NCBI RefSeq assembly: GCF_026213295.1 | Contig: NC_079413.1 | Coordinates: 19,926,378 to 19,990,377, forward strand | Direction of reading: 5' to 3' | DNA length: 64,000 bases | From: Gadus chalcogrammus | Taxonomy: Eukaryota > Chordata > Actinopteri > Gadiformes > Gadidae | Part shown: positions 47,402 through 59,861 of the stretch, piece after piece | Layout of the letters: each line of letters starts with the position of its first letter | How positions within the stretch are numbered: position 1 is the first letter of the stretch | Made by a program: the position numbers and the translations under genes | The notes under the pieces: generated by a model | The model's input: the letters and a program-made list of their open reading frames with translations, nothing else | Told to the model about the DNA's origin: nothing | The model's database searches: none

Positions 47402-47716
47402 TCAACAATTTGAGACCTCAGATGGGATTTCTTCCTGCGGAGCCAGTGTTGCTGAGGGCAGCTGCCTCACAACAAACACAAAGCCTTTGTTAACCATATG
47501 GTCATCTAAGTCATCATTCCTTAAGATGTCATAAATATGGGGTTGGCCGTTCCTTATCACTTGCGTCTCTGCGCTTCTCTGGGGATCAAGGATAACGGGC
47601 CCAAACCAACACAGGACAACAAAGGAACAGAGTGAGAACTGACTTCCACTAACCTCAAAGGATTTTGAACGACCCTGCAGAATAACAGGGTGACATGACC
47701 ACATGGGAAAATACAA
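47402..47716 (-). CDS. Unidentified ORF inside ERV2
   Basis: 104 residues on the coding strand of ERV2, with a hydrophobic centre (FSLCSFVVLCWFGPVI) and a charged C-terminal half (DILRNDDLDDHMVNKG). I do not recognise it. It lies upstream of the env remnant, where an env signal peptide and surface-subunit start could lie, but no motif supports that. It may equally be chance. Confidence 0.3.
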   Translation of the reverse strand: MYFPMWSCHPVILQGRSKSFEVSGSQFSLCSFVVLCWFGPVILDPQRSAETQVIRNGQPHIYDILRNDDLDDHMVNKGFVFVVRQLPSATLAPQEEIPSEVSNC

Positions 47717-48427
47717 ACATACGAAACTTAAATTTGAACATTATCAAAATATCTTAATATTAAAAATCTGCATTTCAATATTCGGCATCATACTTCTGTT
47801 GTTACCGTAACGTTGTCAGTTGGGGACAGTCGGGATTACGTACGTCTGTGCGTTTTGGTTGACCATTTAAACTGGTTGTGATATATTTTAATAATCGAGT
47901 ATCCACTGTCTTGGCGTGTAATGAAAAAACGTAACACGTATATTGTTAATCAAAATTAGGATGAATTATGGATTACATTTTATTCTACTTATGTAATTTA
48001 ATTGTAAATATTGGCAATTATTAACCATAGATTACGTGAAAAAATACTTGTCCTCAGGATCCTCTATTGGGGGGGACTCTTCCGCTCTCCTATGAGGCAG
48101 GTTATCCCAGAATTCTCCTAATAAGAATCCCCAGGCCTGGATAATCCCCGGACTTCTGTGGACGAGCGGTATGCATGCTATGGACAACTTTAAAGGCTAA
48201 CCGTTCATGATGTGGAGTTTAGATAATTATTCCTATCTCAAGATCACCGTGTAACTGTCGTACAGGGATCTGGTTTGATGTAAGACCCCTGGGTTGGTGT
48301 CCTTTTGTAGGACTTCTTTCGGTTCTGGAATCCGGCTTTCCTAATTGTTGAATACAAGATATTGCATGCATATTGGTGGTACGATATTATATCTATTGCA
48401 ATCGCTTCAATGGAAGCAATAGTTGAC
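47717..48427. other. ERV2 internal region, no gene seen
   Basis: AT-rich sequence with a G run near 48068; no coding recognised. Confidence 0.4.
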
Positions 48428-48435
48428 CTTTGAAC

Positions 48436-48877
48436 TAGGGATCGACCGATATATCGGTCGGCCGATATTATCGGCCGATATTCGCGTTTTTCACGTGTAT
48501 CGGTATCGGCCGATACTTCAGCTGATTTTCGCCAAATTTTTTTTCGCCAATTATTATTATTTTTTTACTTGTTCTACCTCACCTATTTTTAATATTTGTT
48601 AAATATTGTTCATCTACTTGTTCTTACTTATTCTACCTCACCTGTTTTTACTATTTGTTAAATATTGTTTTTTATATTGAAGTTCAATAAATGTTCCTTT
48701 TTTTAAATTGAGACTCGTAACATTTGTTATCAGTGTAATTTTTATGATTGAGGGAGCAAAAGCAGTATCGGCTCTAAATATCGGCTCAAGAAAATCGGTA
48801 TCGGCGTATCGGCTAAGGCTGATGAAAAAATATCGGTATCGTATCGGCCCTAAAAAATCCGTATCGGTCGATCCCTA
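48436..48877. mobile_element. hAT-type MITE in ERV2, 8-bp duplication
   Basis: The ends TAGGGATCGACCGATA and its imperfect complement (…CGGTCGATCCCTA) are flanked by ctttgaac at 48428-48435 and 48878-48885. TATCGG and CCGATA motifs fill both subterminal regions. 442 bp, no coding. Confidence 0.9.
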
Positions 48878-48885
48878 CTTTGAAC

Positions 48886-50446
<1,561 letters not shown>

Positions 50447-51285
50447 GTCGTGGGAGGGGTGGGGGTTGGTCTTTACGAGGAGGTTCAGGCGTGAGGAAGA
50501 GACGAGGAGGAGATCCATGAAGGGGGATCTGAGCGAGGGGAGGTTGGATTCACTATCAAGAACTACAAATAAAAATAGCGACGGAGAGAGAGAGAGATAG
50601 AGAGAGGTGTTGTGGGAAGGGTGGGGGTTCATTCTATTCTCTGGGGAAGGGGGGGGGGTCTTTATGAGGGGGGGTGGGAGATAGGGACTAAAGGATGGGG
50701 AAGGAATTTAAGGGGTGAGGGAGGGCCTACCTTTAGACAGGCAGGCAGACAGAGAGAAAGAGCGAGGAATTGGGAGTTACAAGATTGTACAACGTTAATT
50801 ACTTTTCAATATTCCATATTGAAACTGTGGAACAACCTTCCTGGTTGCCCAAAAGTAATATGTCTGTACAAACAAAGTGGATTTACAGATTAATCACATG
50901 TATGCATAAATATTGTTCTCCCATAGATGTTGAATTCTATTAGTTACAAAATTATCGCCAAAATATTATGTGTCAGAAACTATTGCTTTACCGATGGTTT
51001 TCAACTTATTGCTATGGATTTATTGATTCGTAGAGGATGAGGGCACTTAATGAGCGTGCGGGAACTGTAGTTATGAACTAGATATTGATATTTAAATCAA
51101 AATCAAACTAAATACCTCATATTATTGGAATGAAATATACAATATAATACTTCCAGCTATTGACTAGTGAAATGTGACAATTATACACCATTGGCTGAAT
51201 AAGTAGCTGCCAAAACATTGTTATCATTTGAAACAGATGGATTTTTAAGGGAATAAATTTATGGAGAGAGAACATATTTCTAGAG

Positions 51286-51374
51286 ACAGACAGACAGACA
51301 GACGGACAGACAGACAGACAGACAGACGACACCAAATTTGCAGACGGACGGACGGACGGACGGACGGACGGACG

Positions 51375-51411
<37 letters not shown>
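51286..51411. repeat. (GACA)n and (GACG)n microsatellites
   Basis: GACA units, a short ACACCAAATTTG interruption, then GACG and GACA units. Reads as RTDR repeats on one strand and CLSV on the other; not coding. Confidence 0.95.
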
Positions 51412-51412
<1 letters not shown>

Positions 51413-51537
51413 ACACAAGAACACACCGGGGGTCCCTTTGTGCAGGCTACCATTGCCTTATCAAAACGCCCAGGTCAAAAATGACACTTGTTGCCTTCAA
51501 TAAGTGTGTGCTTGGAGAGAGATAGAGAGAACATATC

Positions 51538-51892
51538 TCTAGAGAGAGAGAGAGAGAGAGAGATAGAGAGAGCGAGATCTGTTTTACCCAGGTCAGAGAT
51601 CATGCAGTCTTAACAAAAGACTAACCATTCATCCCCTACCGACTTGCAGGAGAGAGAGAGAGTGAGTGAGTATAAAAGTGAGTGAGTGAGTATAAAAGTG
51701 AGTGAGTGAGTGAGTGAGTGAGTATCAAAGTGAGTGAGTGAGTGAGTGAGTGAGTGAGTGTCAAAGTGAGTGAGTGAGAGAGAGAGAGGATGAGAGAGAG
51801 AGAGAGGGAGGGGGAGAGAAAGGGAGGGAGAGAGAGGGAGAGGGGGAGGGAGAGAGAGAGAGAGAGGGGGAGAGGGGGCGGGAGAGAGAGGA
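51538..51892. repeat. GA / GTGA-rich microsatellite block in the ERV2 leader
   Basis: GAGA runs, then GAGTGAGTGAGTATAAAA and GAGTGAGTGTCAAA units, then GA/GGGA mixture to 51892. It is positionally equivalent to the CT tract of the ERV1 leader. Confidence 0.9.
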
Positions 51893-52832
51893 TGTAACAC
51901 TTTAGTTGAGCCCCCCTGTTGCTCTCGAGCAATGGCGTTTGTTTCAAAAAAGGGCTCTGACTATAAAGACTGTGAAGGTATGAACAAAGGAAACGCACGT
52001 TTCCAAGACGCGCCGTCCCTTTAAATCGTACACCACGTGGTATATCCAAAACGCTGTAGAAACAAACTAGTTATGTTTGACCCAGATAGCACTGGCCAAA
52101 CGCACTGTATTGGATCTCTATAAGAAGTATGAGATTCCTGCAAGTTTGTCTCCACGGCGGGTTAGCGAGGCACTCAAAGCAGATGGGTTAAAACTGCGTA
52201 AGTTTGCCTCTACGGCTGCGTTATATACTATACGAACTTGCCCTTTCGATTTTCAATGGACCGGGCCTGGAGGAATCAAACCCATTCAAACTCCACAGCA
52301 AACAAAGCAAAGCCACCGGTTTTATGCAAGTAAGCTAGATTAACGTTAATATTTGACCTTTTTCACCCCACCGTAATGGCTCAAACGTTTTGTGGTCGGT
52401 TATAGATAATATCTTTTGTACTGGCTTAACATCCGTACATTCTTCGCACAACACAAAACCCACAGGTATTATTTCTCCCACGCGGTACAAACATTAGATC
52501 TAGACGGGATCGGATACTGTCTATCTACGAAACCATATAAAATACACTCCTAGCCCTTTGCTTCGTGAGCTCGTTATTTAATTTCAATTTGTTAGCGTAT
52601 CCGAGGCCGTTTATCTAACCGGCTGTATGAATTTCAAACCAGACCGAGACCACACGTCCCCGCAGCCTGACGGAGGCAGTACAAGCTATTCACCTAATGT
52701 TACTATTCTAACTATACAGAGTTCAGTCATTGATAACAGGTTCTGTTTACCTATCTTGTGGGGCCTGTAAGTAGCTTGCACTGCTTCCCGACGACCTCGC
52801 GGTCGCTAGTCTCGGTCCGGAACTTCCCAAGA
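51893..52832 (-). other. ERV2 leader next to the primer site
   Basis: Reverse-orientation match to ERV1 15180-16110: shared GCGTTTCCTTTGTTCATACC, CCACGTGGTRTA, GCAATACATGC-like and CTACGGCTGCGT blocks. Open frames here (for example 52077-52343) are not conserved in ERV1 and look non-coding. Confidence 0.65.
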
Positions 52833-52848
52833 ACGTCGAGGGTCACCA
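52833..52848 (-). promoter_or_regulatory. ERV2 primer-binding site, tRNA-Trp type
   Basis: Minus-strand TGGTGACCCTCGACGT, matching the tRNA-Trp 3' complement apart from one inserted T. Two spacer bases separate it from the LTR end at 52851. Confidence 0.75.
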
Positions 52849-52850
52849 AT

Positions 52851-53303
52851 TATTACGTAGTTCTTCAAGGAAAGTGATCGAATCCAAAGGAATAGCTTTA
52901 AAGAGACTTTATTTGTATAAAGTATTTTCGGTATGGTAAACTGATACTCTGAAGCAAAGAGAGATTGAAGATGTATCTTAGCACGTGCGAGTATTCTCCT
53001 AGCTGATCAATAGACCTAACCCTGTCCAAATAGCTGCCGGAAGAATTCTGACGATAATGTTCGATCTGTAGGCTTTTATGGTCTGAACAGCGCGGTCCGG
53101 AAGTAGTGGGGGGAGCCGATGTGAGATATCCCTCGGCTTTCTCGCCTGGTCTGTGGTGCTGCCTTCTGTGGCTAAAGTATTTATTACAGCCTTCAGTAAG
53201 ATCTTGCTCCCCTTGTGGCTATGTATGGTATTTACGGCTTATATGTTTGGTCCTGCTTCATTGGGTCTATGTGTGGGTAGCTTAGGTTCTTAAAATACGT
53301 AAC
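52851..53303 (-). repeat. ERV2 5' LTR
   Basis: 453 bp, nearly identical to 44216-44668 (differences seen near 52880, 53069 and 53286). Flanked by gcaac at 53304-53308. Confidence 0.9.
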
Positions 53304-53339
53304 GCAACACAATTGCTCCTGCTCACTGAAACGACCACT

Positions 53340-53486
53340 TTAAGGAAAACGGTAGGATTTGCACTGAATGTTGGCATCTTTGAGACGTTGTTTTGGTTCT
53401 TGCCATCTTCTTACGTTACACTCCGTGACCCCGAACTTCTTGGCAGCTTGGCAGTTGTTACTTGACTCTGCCTTATTGACGACCAT
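53340..53486 (-). pseudogene. pogo/Tigger-like transposase N-terminal helix-turn-helix fragment
   Basis: From the ATG at 53486 the strand reads VNKAESSNNCQAAKKFGV then TECNVRRWQEPKQRLK, the psq-type helix-turn-helix found at the N-terminus of pogo/Tigger-like transposases. It stops at 53340, close to the ERV2 target site. The rest of the transposase is missing. It lies inside the TA-flanked element, which fits that superfamily. Confidence 0.55.
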
Positions 53487-53699
53487 TATTTTAAAATTGG
53501 CATCCTAGCTCCTCTGCTGTTGTTGATTGACCTGACCCACTTTTGAGCAACTTCTCTAAATGGCCAGCCTGTCTTTAAACACCGGTAACGGTCTGGTTGT
53601 TAAGGACGCTGGACTACTTCTTCCCGGAACCAATTTCTGGCGCCACCTGCGGCCGCGAATGTGTATTGACATTTAAAGGGAGAGGCGAAGAAGCGAAGC

Positions 53700-53805
53700 T
53701 GCGCTCTGAATACTAGACCCCGAATATAAGACAACCCGACTTTTTCGGACCTATTTTGTGGGGAAAAAAGGCTGTCTTATATTCGGACCTATACGGTATT
53801 TGATT
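53700..53805. repeat. TE segment with ATATAAGACA inverted motif
   Basis: GAATATAAGACAACCCGACTTTTTCGGACC and GGCTGTCTTATATTCGGACCTATACGG pair partly as an inverted repeat around TTTTGTGGGGAAAAAAGG. It resembles the end of a pogo-like repeat and may be a nested fragment. Confidence 0.4.
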
Positions 53806-54125
53806 TTTTTGGTTGTTATGAAAACATGCCTTCTGTGGAACTGAAACAGTGAATATGGAAGACTGCAGTGTTTTATATAAAGTAGACTAGTGTGTTGCTG
53901 CTGATCTGAAAGTGTATTCATATGTGTATCATATTCAAGTGTGTATCATTTTGGCATCAGAGTGACATTTTCACAAGGGATTGTTAGGTTTCGTTAGAAG
54001 AGTTTCAATTTGACATTGATGTGAATGGTATATTTCTCAGTGTTGTGTCTTATTTGCTTGCGTGTTGAGTTTTGACACAATGAGCCAAGATTTGCAAAAT
54101 GTGTTCAAGCAATTGAAAAAAACTG

Positions 54126-54506
54126 TAATAGACATTAACTTAGTGGAACGTTCACGATTGATTACTTGTAAAACATTCAATTAAAACTAGAAATTTCAGT
54201 CAATTAAGTTTTAGGTTGATTCTAGCTTATTTATTTTGTTACCATTGGATTCATTGGCCCTGAAAATGGTAGTTTAGCTGTCAAAATAAAAGCTCTAGGT
54301 TATTTAGAAGCTGAGATATCGACGAAAACCTTTTTCACAGCAGCCATTTTGTAAAATCCAAGATGGCGGCCATATTGGACTTGAGGCAAATGGAAACATT
54401 GTTTTTCTGATTGCTTATCCTATGAGGTTTCAATTTTTTTTATAGTTTTCATACTCTCCACAAAAAGCCAACGGAAGTTCAAATCCAAACATAATGAACC
54501 TGACTA
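54126..54506. repeat. Right inverted-repeat arm of element Y, terminal part
   Basis: Reverse complement of about 40847-41225, for example TTTTAGGTTGA, AGCTCTAGGTTATTTAGAAGC and CATTTTGTAAAATCCAAGATGGC, at high similarity. Confidence 0.85.
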
Positions 54507-54509
54507 TAT

Positions 54510-54570
54510 ATTAAATTTCCATTGTGTAAGTTTCACTCAAAAATGACCATATTTCCCCCCTTTTTTTTAT
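54510..54570 (-). repeat. Repeat X reverse copy, part 2
   Basis: GTGTAAGTTTCACTCAAAAATG and CCATATTTCCCCCC match the reverse of 33340-33390. Interrupted at 54571 by the second L2 LINE. Confidence 0.8.
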
Positions 54571-55002
54571 TCAATTCAATTCAATTTTATTTGTATAGCC
54601 CTTAATCACCATTACAGTCTCAAAGGGCTTAACAGGCCAAATATTTGTGACACCCCCCTTTACCCATGCCCCCACACGGGCAAGAAAAAACTCCCTTGTA
54701 TCAGCAAGGAAGAAATCTTGAGAAGAAACGCAGTGTAGGGGATCCCTTCTTCCAGGGATGGTCAGGAGTGCAATGGGTGCCACAATTGACACACAGGTAA
54801 ATACATGCACAACATATAAAAAATGGTGATGGGGTTCTGGCCGGTTATCCATGAGGAGAGTCCAGGCATCCAGTCCAGCACCCGCAACACGCTAGAACAG
54901 ACAGAATAGTGAATTAGAACGGAAAAGTACATAGTGGGAATGTATAATGTAATAAGAAAAGCACAAGCAAACAGAGTAGTCTTCACTTCGCATCTGTTGT
55001 TT

Positions 55003-56103
55003 TCACACTCCAAATGCAAGATTGTAGAGATGCGTTTTGAGCTTCCCTTTGAATAGCTCCACAGAGTCAGCTTCCCTGATCGCTGATGGCAGCCTATTCC
55101 AAAGAAAGGGGGCTCGATAGGCAAACGCTCTCTGTCCAGCCGATTTCTTTTTAACCTTCGGTAGTGAAAGAAGGCCGGCTCCCGAAGACCGGAGGGACCG
55201 AGAAGGACTATAAGGAATAATCAGGTCCTTCAGGTACGATGGAGATAATCCATGCAAGGCTTTATAGGTTAGCAATAGCACCTTAAAGTCTGATCTGAAA
55301 GTTATTGGTAGCCAGTGTAGAGAGGCGAGAATAGGTGTAATATGATCAAACTTTCTCGTTCTGGTCAGCAATCTAGCTGCCGCATTATGTACCAGCTGTA
55401 GACTTTTTGTGGTAGAGTTCGGTAATCCCGAGAACAGTGCATTGCAATAGTCCAGTCTTGACGAAACAAACGCATGAATCAGTGTCTCTGCATCCACTGC
55501 AGATAACATTGGTCTGATTCTTGCAATGTTTCTCAGATGGAAAAAGGCAATTCTAGTTATACTTCTTATATGCTGGTCAAAGCATAATTGAGGGTCAAAC
55601 AGGACACCAAGATTTCTGACGGATGCACTCTGTGGGATGGCGAAGCCATCCAACCACAGAGAGACATCCTCAAACTTTTCCCGGTCCCGCTTCGAGCCGA
55701 TAATCATCAGCTCTGTCTTCCCAGTATTAAGCTATAGGAAGTTTTGTGACATCCAGCCCTTCACAGCAGCCAGACAGGACTCAACCCTTTGAATCTGGGC
55801 CGAGTCCCCGGAATCTACAGGAATGTAGAGCTGGGTGTCATCCGCATAGCAATGGAAACTAATTCCGAAGCCGCGGATAACGTCACCCAGGGGAAGCATA
55901 TAAATTGCAAAAAGCAATGGACCAAGAACCGACCCTTGTGGTACGCCAAAGCGCAATTTACAATGCTTTGATTCTGCACCCTCATGAAGCACAAATTGGG
56001 TTCTATCTGTGAGGTACGATTCAAGCCAACCAAGAGCCGTACCCCCGAAACCAACATAGTGTTCCAAGACGGTGAAGAAGAGTGCTGTGGTCAATCGTAT
56101 CAA
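55003..56103 (-). pseudogene. L2 copy b ORF2: RT active site to C-terminus
   Basis: From 56103: GWLESYLTDRTQFV, FGVPQGSVLGPLLFA, LPLGDVIRGF and CYADDTQLYIPV (RT active site), ending FL at an in-frame TAG near 55731. The same frame then resumes with LNTGKTELMIIGS, NLGVLFDPQLCFDQH, HAFVSSRLDYCNALFSGLP, LHWLPITFRSDFK and the WNRLPSAIREADS end at 55003. One stop codon thus splits an otherwise intact stretch. Confidence 0.8.
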
Positions 56104-56809
56104 ACACAGCGCTCAGATCCAACATCACAAGCATTGTGCTTGTATCTTTATCCAAAGCAAGAAGGATGTAATTTACAACTCTTGTAATAGCAGTTTCAGT
56201 TAAGTGGAAATTCCTGAACCCCGACTGGAAAGGTTCGAAGAGATTATTCCTCGTCAGATAATCAACGATTTGCTTTGCTACAATCCTTTCCTGTACCTTG
56301 GACAAGAAGGGCAGATTCGATATAGGCCGATAGTTCCTGACTAATTCAGGATCTAGGCCAGGCTTTTTGAGTAGCGGTTTTAACACCGCAGCCTTGAAAT
56401 TGGAAGGAACAATTCCTGTTGAAAACGAAAGATTCATAAGCGAGAGGATAACAGGCCCCACCGTTGGAAGAAGTTCCTTAAGAACCCTGGAAGGGAGCGG
56501 GTCCAACATACAAGTTGTTGGCTTTGAGGCCTTTATCACCCTTTCAAGTTCCACCAAGGAAATTGCCTTAAACTCCAAAAGAGTTGCGTCAGAGTTCACC
56601 ATCCTACTTGGCAGAACCCCATCCTGCCCCACAGGATGTGTAGGATTAGCCGCCCGGCAAGCATCAATTTCCTCTCTAATTGATTGAATCTTATTCTCAA
56701 AGAAATCCATGAATTCACCTGCCACGATCGAGGAGCCTACGGTCTGATTCTGTTTTTGAGTGAGACTCCTCACCGTGTCAAAAAGAAATTTAGGATTATT
56801 TCTATTCAA
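56021..56809 (-). pseudogene. L2 copy b ORF2: first half of RT
   Basis: PTTCMLDPLPSRVLKELLP, VRNYRPISNLPFLSKVQER, FQSGFRNFHLTETAI and MLDLSAVFDTIDHSTLL. A frameshift near 56060 moves the following part into the next frame. The Ala to Val change beside the first catalytic Asp region (usually SAAFDT) is notable. Confidence 0.8.
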
Positions 56810-56847
56810 ATTAATGATACTAGAAAAGTAGGCGTTCCTGGCGATAG

Positions 56848-58299
56848 TCAGCGCACCCAGGTGATCAGACTATTATGCCATGCAAGATGAAAGACCTCAA
56901 GTTTAGTCGAGCGCCATTTGCGTTCAAGGATCCTGCAATTTCGCTTCAAAATGCGCGTTTCTGCCTTAAACCAAGGAACTGGTTTTTTCAATGTTCGTTT
57001 TTTAGTTACGTACGGAGCAACTGAATCAATGGCAACAGACAAGGCAATGTTGAGGTCATCAGTAAGGCACTCCACAGAACCACTATAGTTACAGACAGGT
57101 GCAAGTGAACCAGATAACTTATCTGCCATAGCTGTAATGGTTGCAGGTGTGATGCGGCGACAGCTGAAAGTAGCTTGCTGATCGTCGCAGGGGCAGGATA
57201 CCACCACCTGGAAAGTGAGCAAAAAGTGGTCTGATAAAGCTGAGGTGTAGGAAGAGACCACTAGCTGTGAAATGTCTACACCGCGGGTCAGAACGAGATC
57301 CAGCGTGTTTCCACCGATGTGGGTTGGGTGCTGGACGAGCTGTTTGAAGCCAAGCGTATCTGTAATGGACAGAAAAGCCCTTGTGAGGGCATCAGACGGG
57401 TTATTCACGTGAATGTTGAAATCCCCAATAAGCAAAATATTGTCTGAATATGTAGCCAAATCAGCTGCAAAGTCAGAAAACTCAACAACAAAAACTGAAT
57501 ACGGTCCTGAGGGACGGTATACTACAGCTAAAACAAAAGAGTCTGGAACTCGTTTTGCTTCTCGGGGAGCTGAGGTGCAGAGCGCTAGCACCTCAAAGGA
57601 TCTGAAAATGTATCTATTCTTTGGCTTTAAATTAAGCTTAGAATTAGATATCAGGGCTACTCCACCACCTTTCTTAACTTCTCTAGATACTTGGGTGCTA
57701 ACGTAATGGGGTGGAGTAGCTTCGTTTAAGGCTAGAAACTCATCTGGTTTTAACCAGGTTTCACAAAGCCCCAGTATGTCGATCTTTTTATCAATAATTA
57801 GATCATGGACCAAGAGCGCCTTCGATGAAAGCGACCTTATGTTCATGAACCCTATTCTGAGTGCTTCCCTTTTATTATTTTCAGAGGGAGTCCGGTTAAC
57901 ACTCAGCTCTGAAGCGGTCAAGGGGATGTCGCGGTTTCGACATACTGGTTGCGGCCCTCGTCTGCGGGTTTTACACCTCGAGACAGCGCGAGGCCGCACC
58001 ACTGTACATATAGGTACAGCGTTATTTTCAGAGGGAGTCTGGTTAACACTCAGCTCTGAGGCGATCAGTGGGATCGCCAGAGTTGGACATACTGGTCGTG
58101 GCCCTCGCCTGCGGGTTTTACACCTCGAGACAGCGCGAGGCCGCACCACCGTACATATAGGTACAACACTCTCTGAAACAAAAACAACACGCTCTGAAAC
58201 AATTGGTGCAATAGATACTGGTTCAGCTAACCCATCTGCTGTTCTAGACTCTGCAACGTAAACTCCTGCAGCCCAGCGTGCTGTGAGTGGATGAGTCAC
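56848..58299 (-). pseudogene. L2 copy b ORF2: N-terminus and endonuclease
   Basis: The endonuclease runs from about 57870: GFMNIRSLSSKALLVHDL, LGLCETWLKPDEF, VVYRPSGPYS, LIGDFNIHVNN, HIGGNTLDLVLTRG and ALSDHFLLTF, then a linker to WRSTKLEVFHLAWHNSL where a frameshift ends it near 56850. Upstream, 47 residues containing VPICTVVRPRAVSRCKTRRR occur twice in tandem (about 57880-58165), an internal duplication of about 141 bp. Confidence 0.8.
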
Positions 58300-59072
58300 G
58301 CCTGACTAAGACATCTAACTATGTTTTTTGACATAATTGAGGCGCCTAACCCAGTAGGGTGTAGGCCGTCTCTCATGAGCACACCAGGGCGACCCCACAG
58401 GGAGGGCCAGTTATCTATGAAACCAAAGCCCTGCTCTGAGCTATATAGGGCCAGCCAGCGATTTAGAGACAATAATCGACTATAACGCTCATCATTACCC
58501 TTATCGGGTAGAGGGCCAGAGAGAATTAATCGATGCCGACACATCTTTCAAAGCCTAGCTATGTTGCTTTTTGTGACCTCAGTTTGTCTTGTCCTAGCAT
58601 CGTTGGTGCCGACATGAACTACAATGTTGTCGAAACTAGTGTCGGTGTTTGGTGCATCTAATCTAACTCCGTATGAGGTCTGACCGCATGTCAGCACCCT
58701 AAGTTTAGCTTCAATGTCGGGAGCCCTGGCCCCGGGTAGGCAAATAACTGTCGCTGGCGAGTGTAGCCTAACTTTACGTGTAACAGAGTCACCTATGACT
58801 AGCGTTTCTACCCCCGAAAAAGACTTGCGAGGCAGGGTACTGACCGCAACCTGCCTCGCAAGTGGTGCTGCCGACAGGATTGCCTTGACGGAGTCACTGC
58901 TAACGATAGCGTTAGCTCCACGAGTCCGCCTGGCGGGTCACTTCTCTATACTTTCTGGAATATCTGTTTTCTCTACGCTCGCTACCCTTTCATCCTCTAA
59001 CTGACAGATACGTCTCTCTAACAGAGCTATCTTATCCATGAGAAAGGCAGAGCAAGAACAACCGCAATCCAT
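58296..59072 (-). pseudogene. L2 copy b ORF1 with SGNH esterase-like domain
   Basis: From an ATG at 59072: MDCGCSCSAFLMDK, a short coiled-coil-like stretch (LLERRICQLEDERVASVE), a stop near 58937, then ETLVIGDSVTRKVRL (esterase GDS block), FDNIVVHVGTNDARTRQ (GxND block), a stop near 58540, and GPLPDKGND, FIDNWPSLWGRPGVLMRDGLHPTGLG (DxxH block). These are the esterase signatures of ORF1 in CR1/L2 elements such as Maui. The two stops inactivate this copy. Confidence 0.75.
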
Positions 59073-59375
59073 GCTTACCGTGGTTGATGCAGACGGAGCT
59101 CCAGCGAGGAAGCAGCGAATACAATACAGAGTATGCAGAACAGGTCACAGATATAAATACCGAAAAGTAGATACAAACCGATACAAACCGAGATAGCAGG
59201 TCGACGCTAAGCGTCCTGCTAACCAAACCAAACAAACCAAACCAAGCCGGCTACCCGGAAGTTGCGTCTGCGGCGTCACACGGCTGCGTCTGCGGCGTCA
59301 CACTGCAGCCTTCGGGTCAGCCTGTGGAGAGAGAGCACAGGTTACGGCACACGCACACAAGTGTTGCTGACACAC

Positions 59376-59858
59376 AGTTACTGAAACACATTGGTACAAC
59401 ATGTACTAGGTTAAGAATATGAGAAACATACCACTATTTTGGGAGCAATAAACAACGTTGTCTCACTTTCAGGGACCCATACATTTTTATAAAACTTCTG
59501 ATGCAAAAAAATCTGTCCAAAAAAAAAGGGTGCTCATTTTCAGTTAAAACAAAACCACTGGCATTATTTTATCAGCTGTGGGCGTTTTCATTGCCATAAC
59601 AATGAAATGATTCACTGGGGTTTGCATTTAATTAAAAATATTTTTAAACAGTAAACATTGGTCACTTGTCAGCTTCATCAGCTTATTCCCTTTCAAAAAT
59701 AATAATATACGTTCATCTTTCAAGCATGAATAAAGACACCAAGTCCCTCTGTCATGACTTTGTACGATCAAAATTCTTGTAAAACTTCTGACCCTTGGTA
59801 TTATGTTTATTTAAAATAAAATAAGTAACTTATTAAAATAAATAAACAAATAAGACAC
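59376..59858 (-). repeat. Repeat X reverse copy, part 3
   Basis: Reverse complement of the X unit: CAGTTACTGAAACACATTGG, GAGACAACGTTG-like block, GCTCATTTTCAGTTAAAAC and CATAATACC segments. It lacks the stretch with the second inverted-repeat arm near the CATTGCCATAACAATGA block (59600). Interrupted at 59862 by a Harbinger-like element. Confidence 0.8.
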
Positions 59859-59861
59859 TAA

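Larger units (their letters stand above)
54571..59373 (-). mobile_element. L2-type LINE (copy b), near full length, decayed
   Basis: The minus-strand element ends with ATTGAATTGAATTGAAT repeats (plus strand 54571-54587) after the TTTGTATAGCCCTTAATCACC 3' tail. It carries ORF2 in pieces (55003-58299) and an esterase-type ORF1 (about 58296-59072). Near its 5' end a GCGTCTGCGGCGTCACAC unit occurs twice (about 59264 and 59286). Repeat X copy 1 near 33325-33345 shows the uninterrupted target. Confidence 0.8.

Noticed and set aside
51261..51503. Asp/Arg/Thr repeat frame
   Set aside because: Pure GACA/GACG microsatellite translation.
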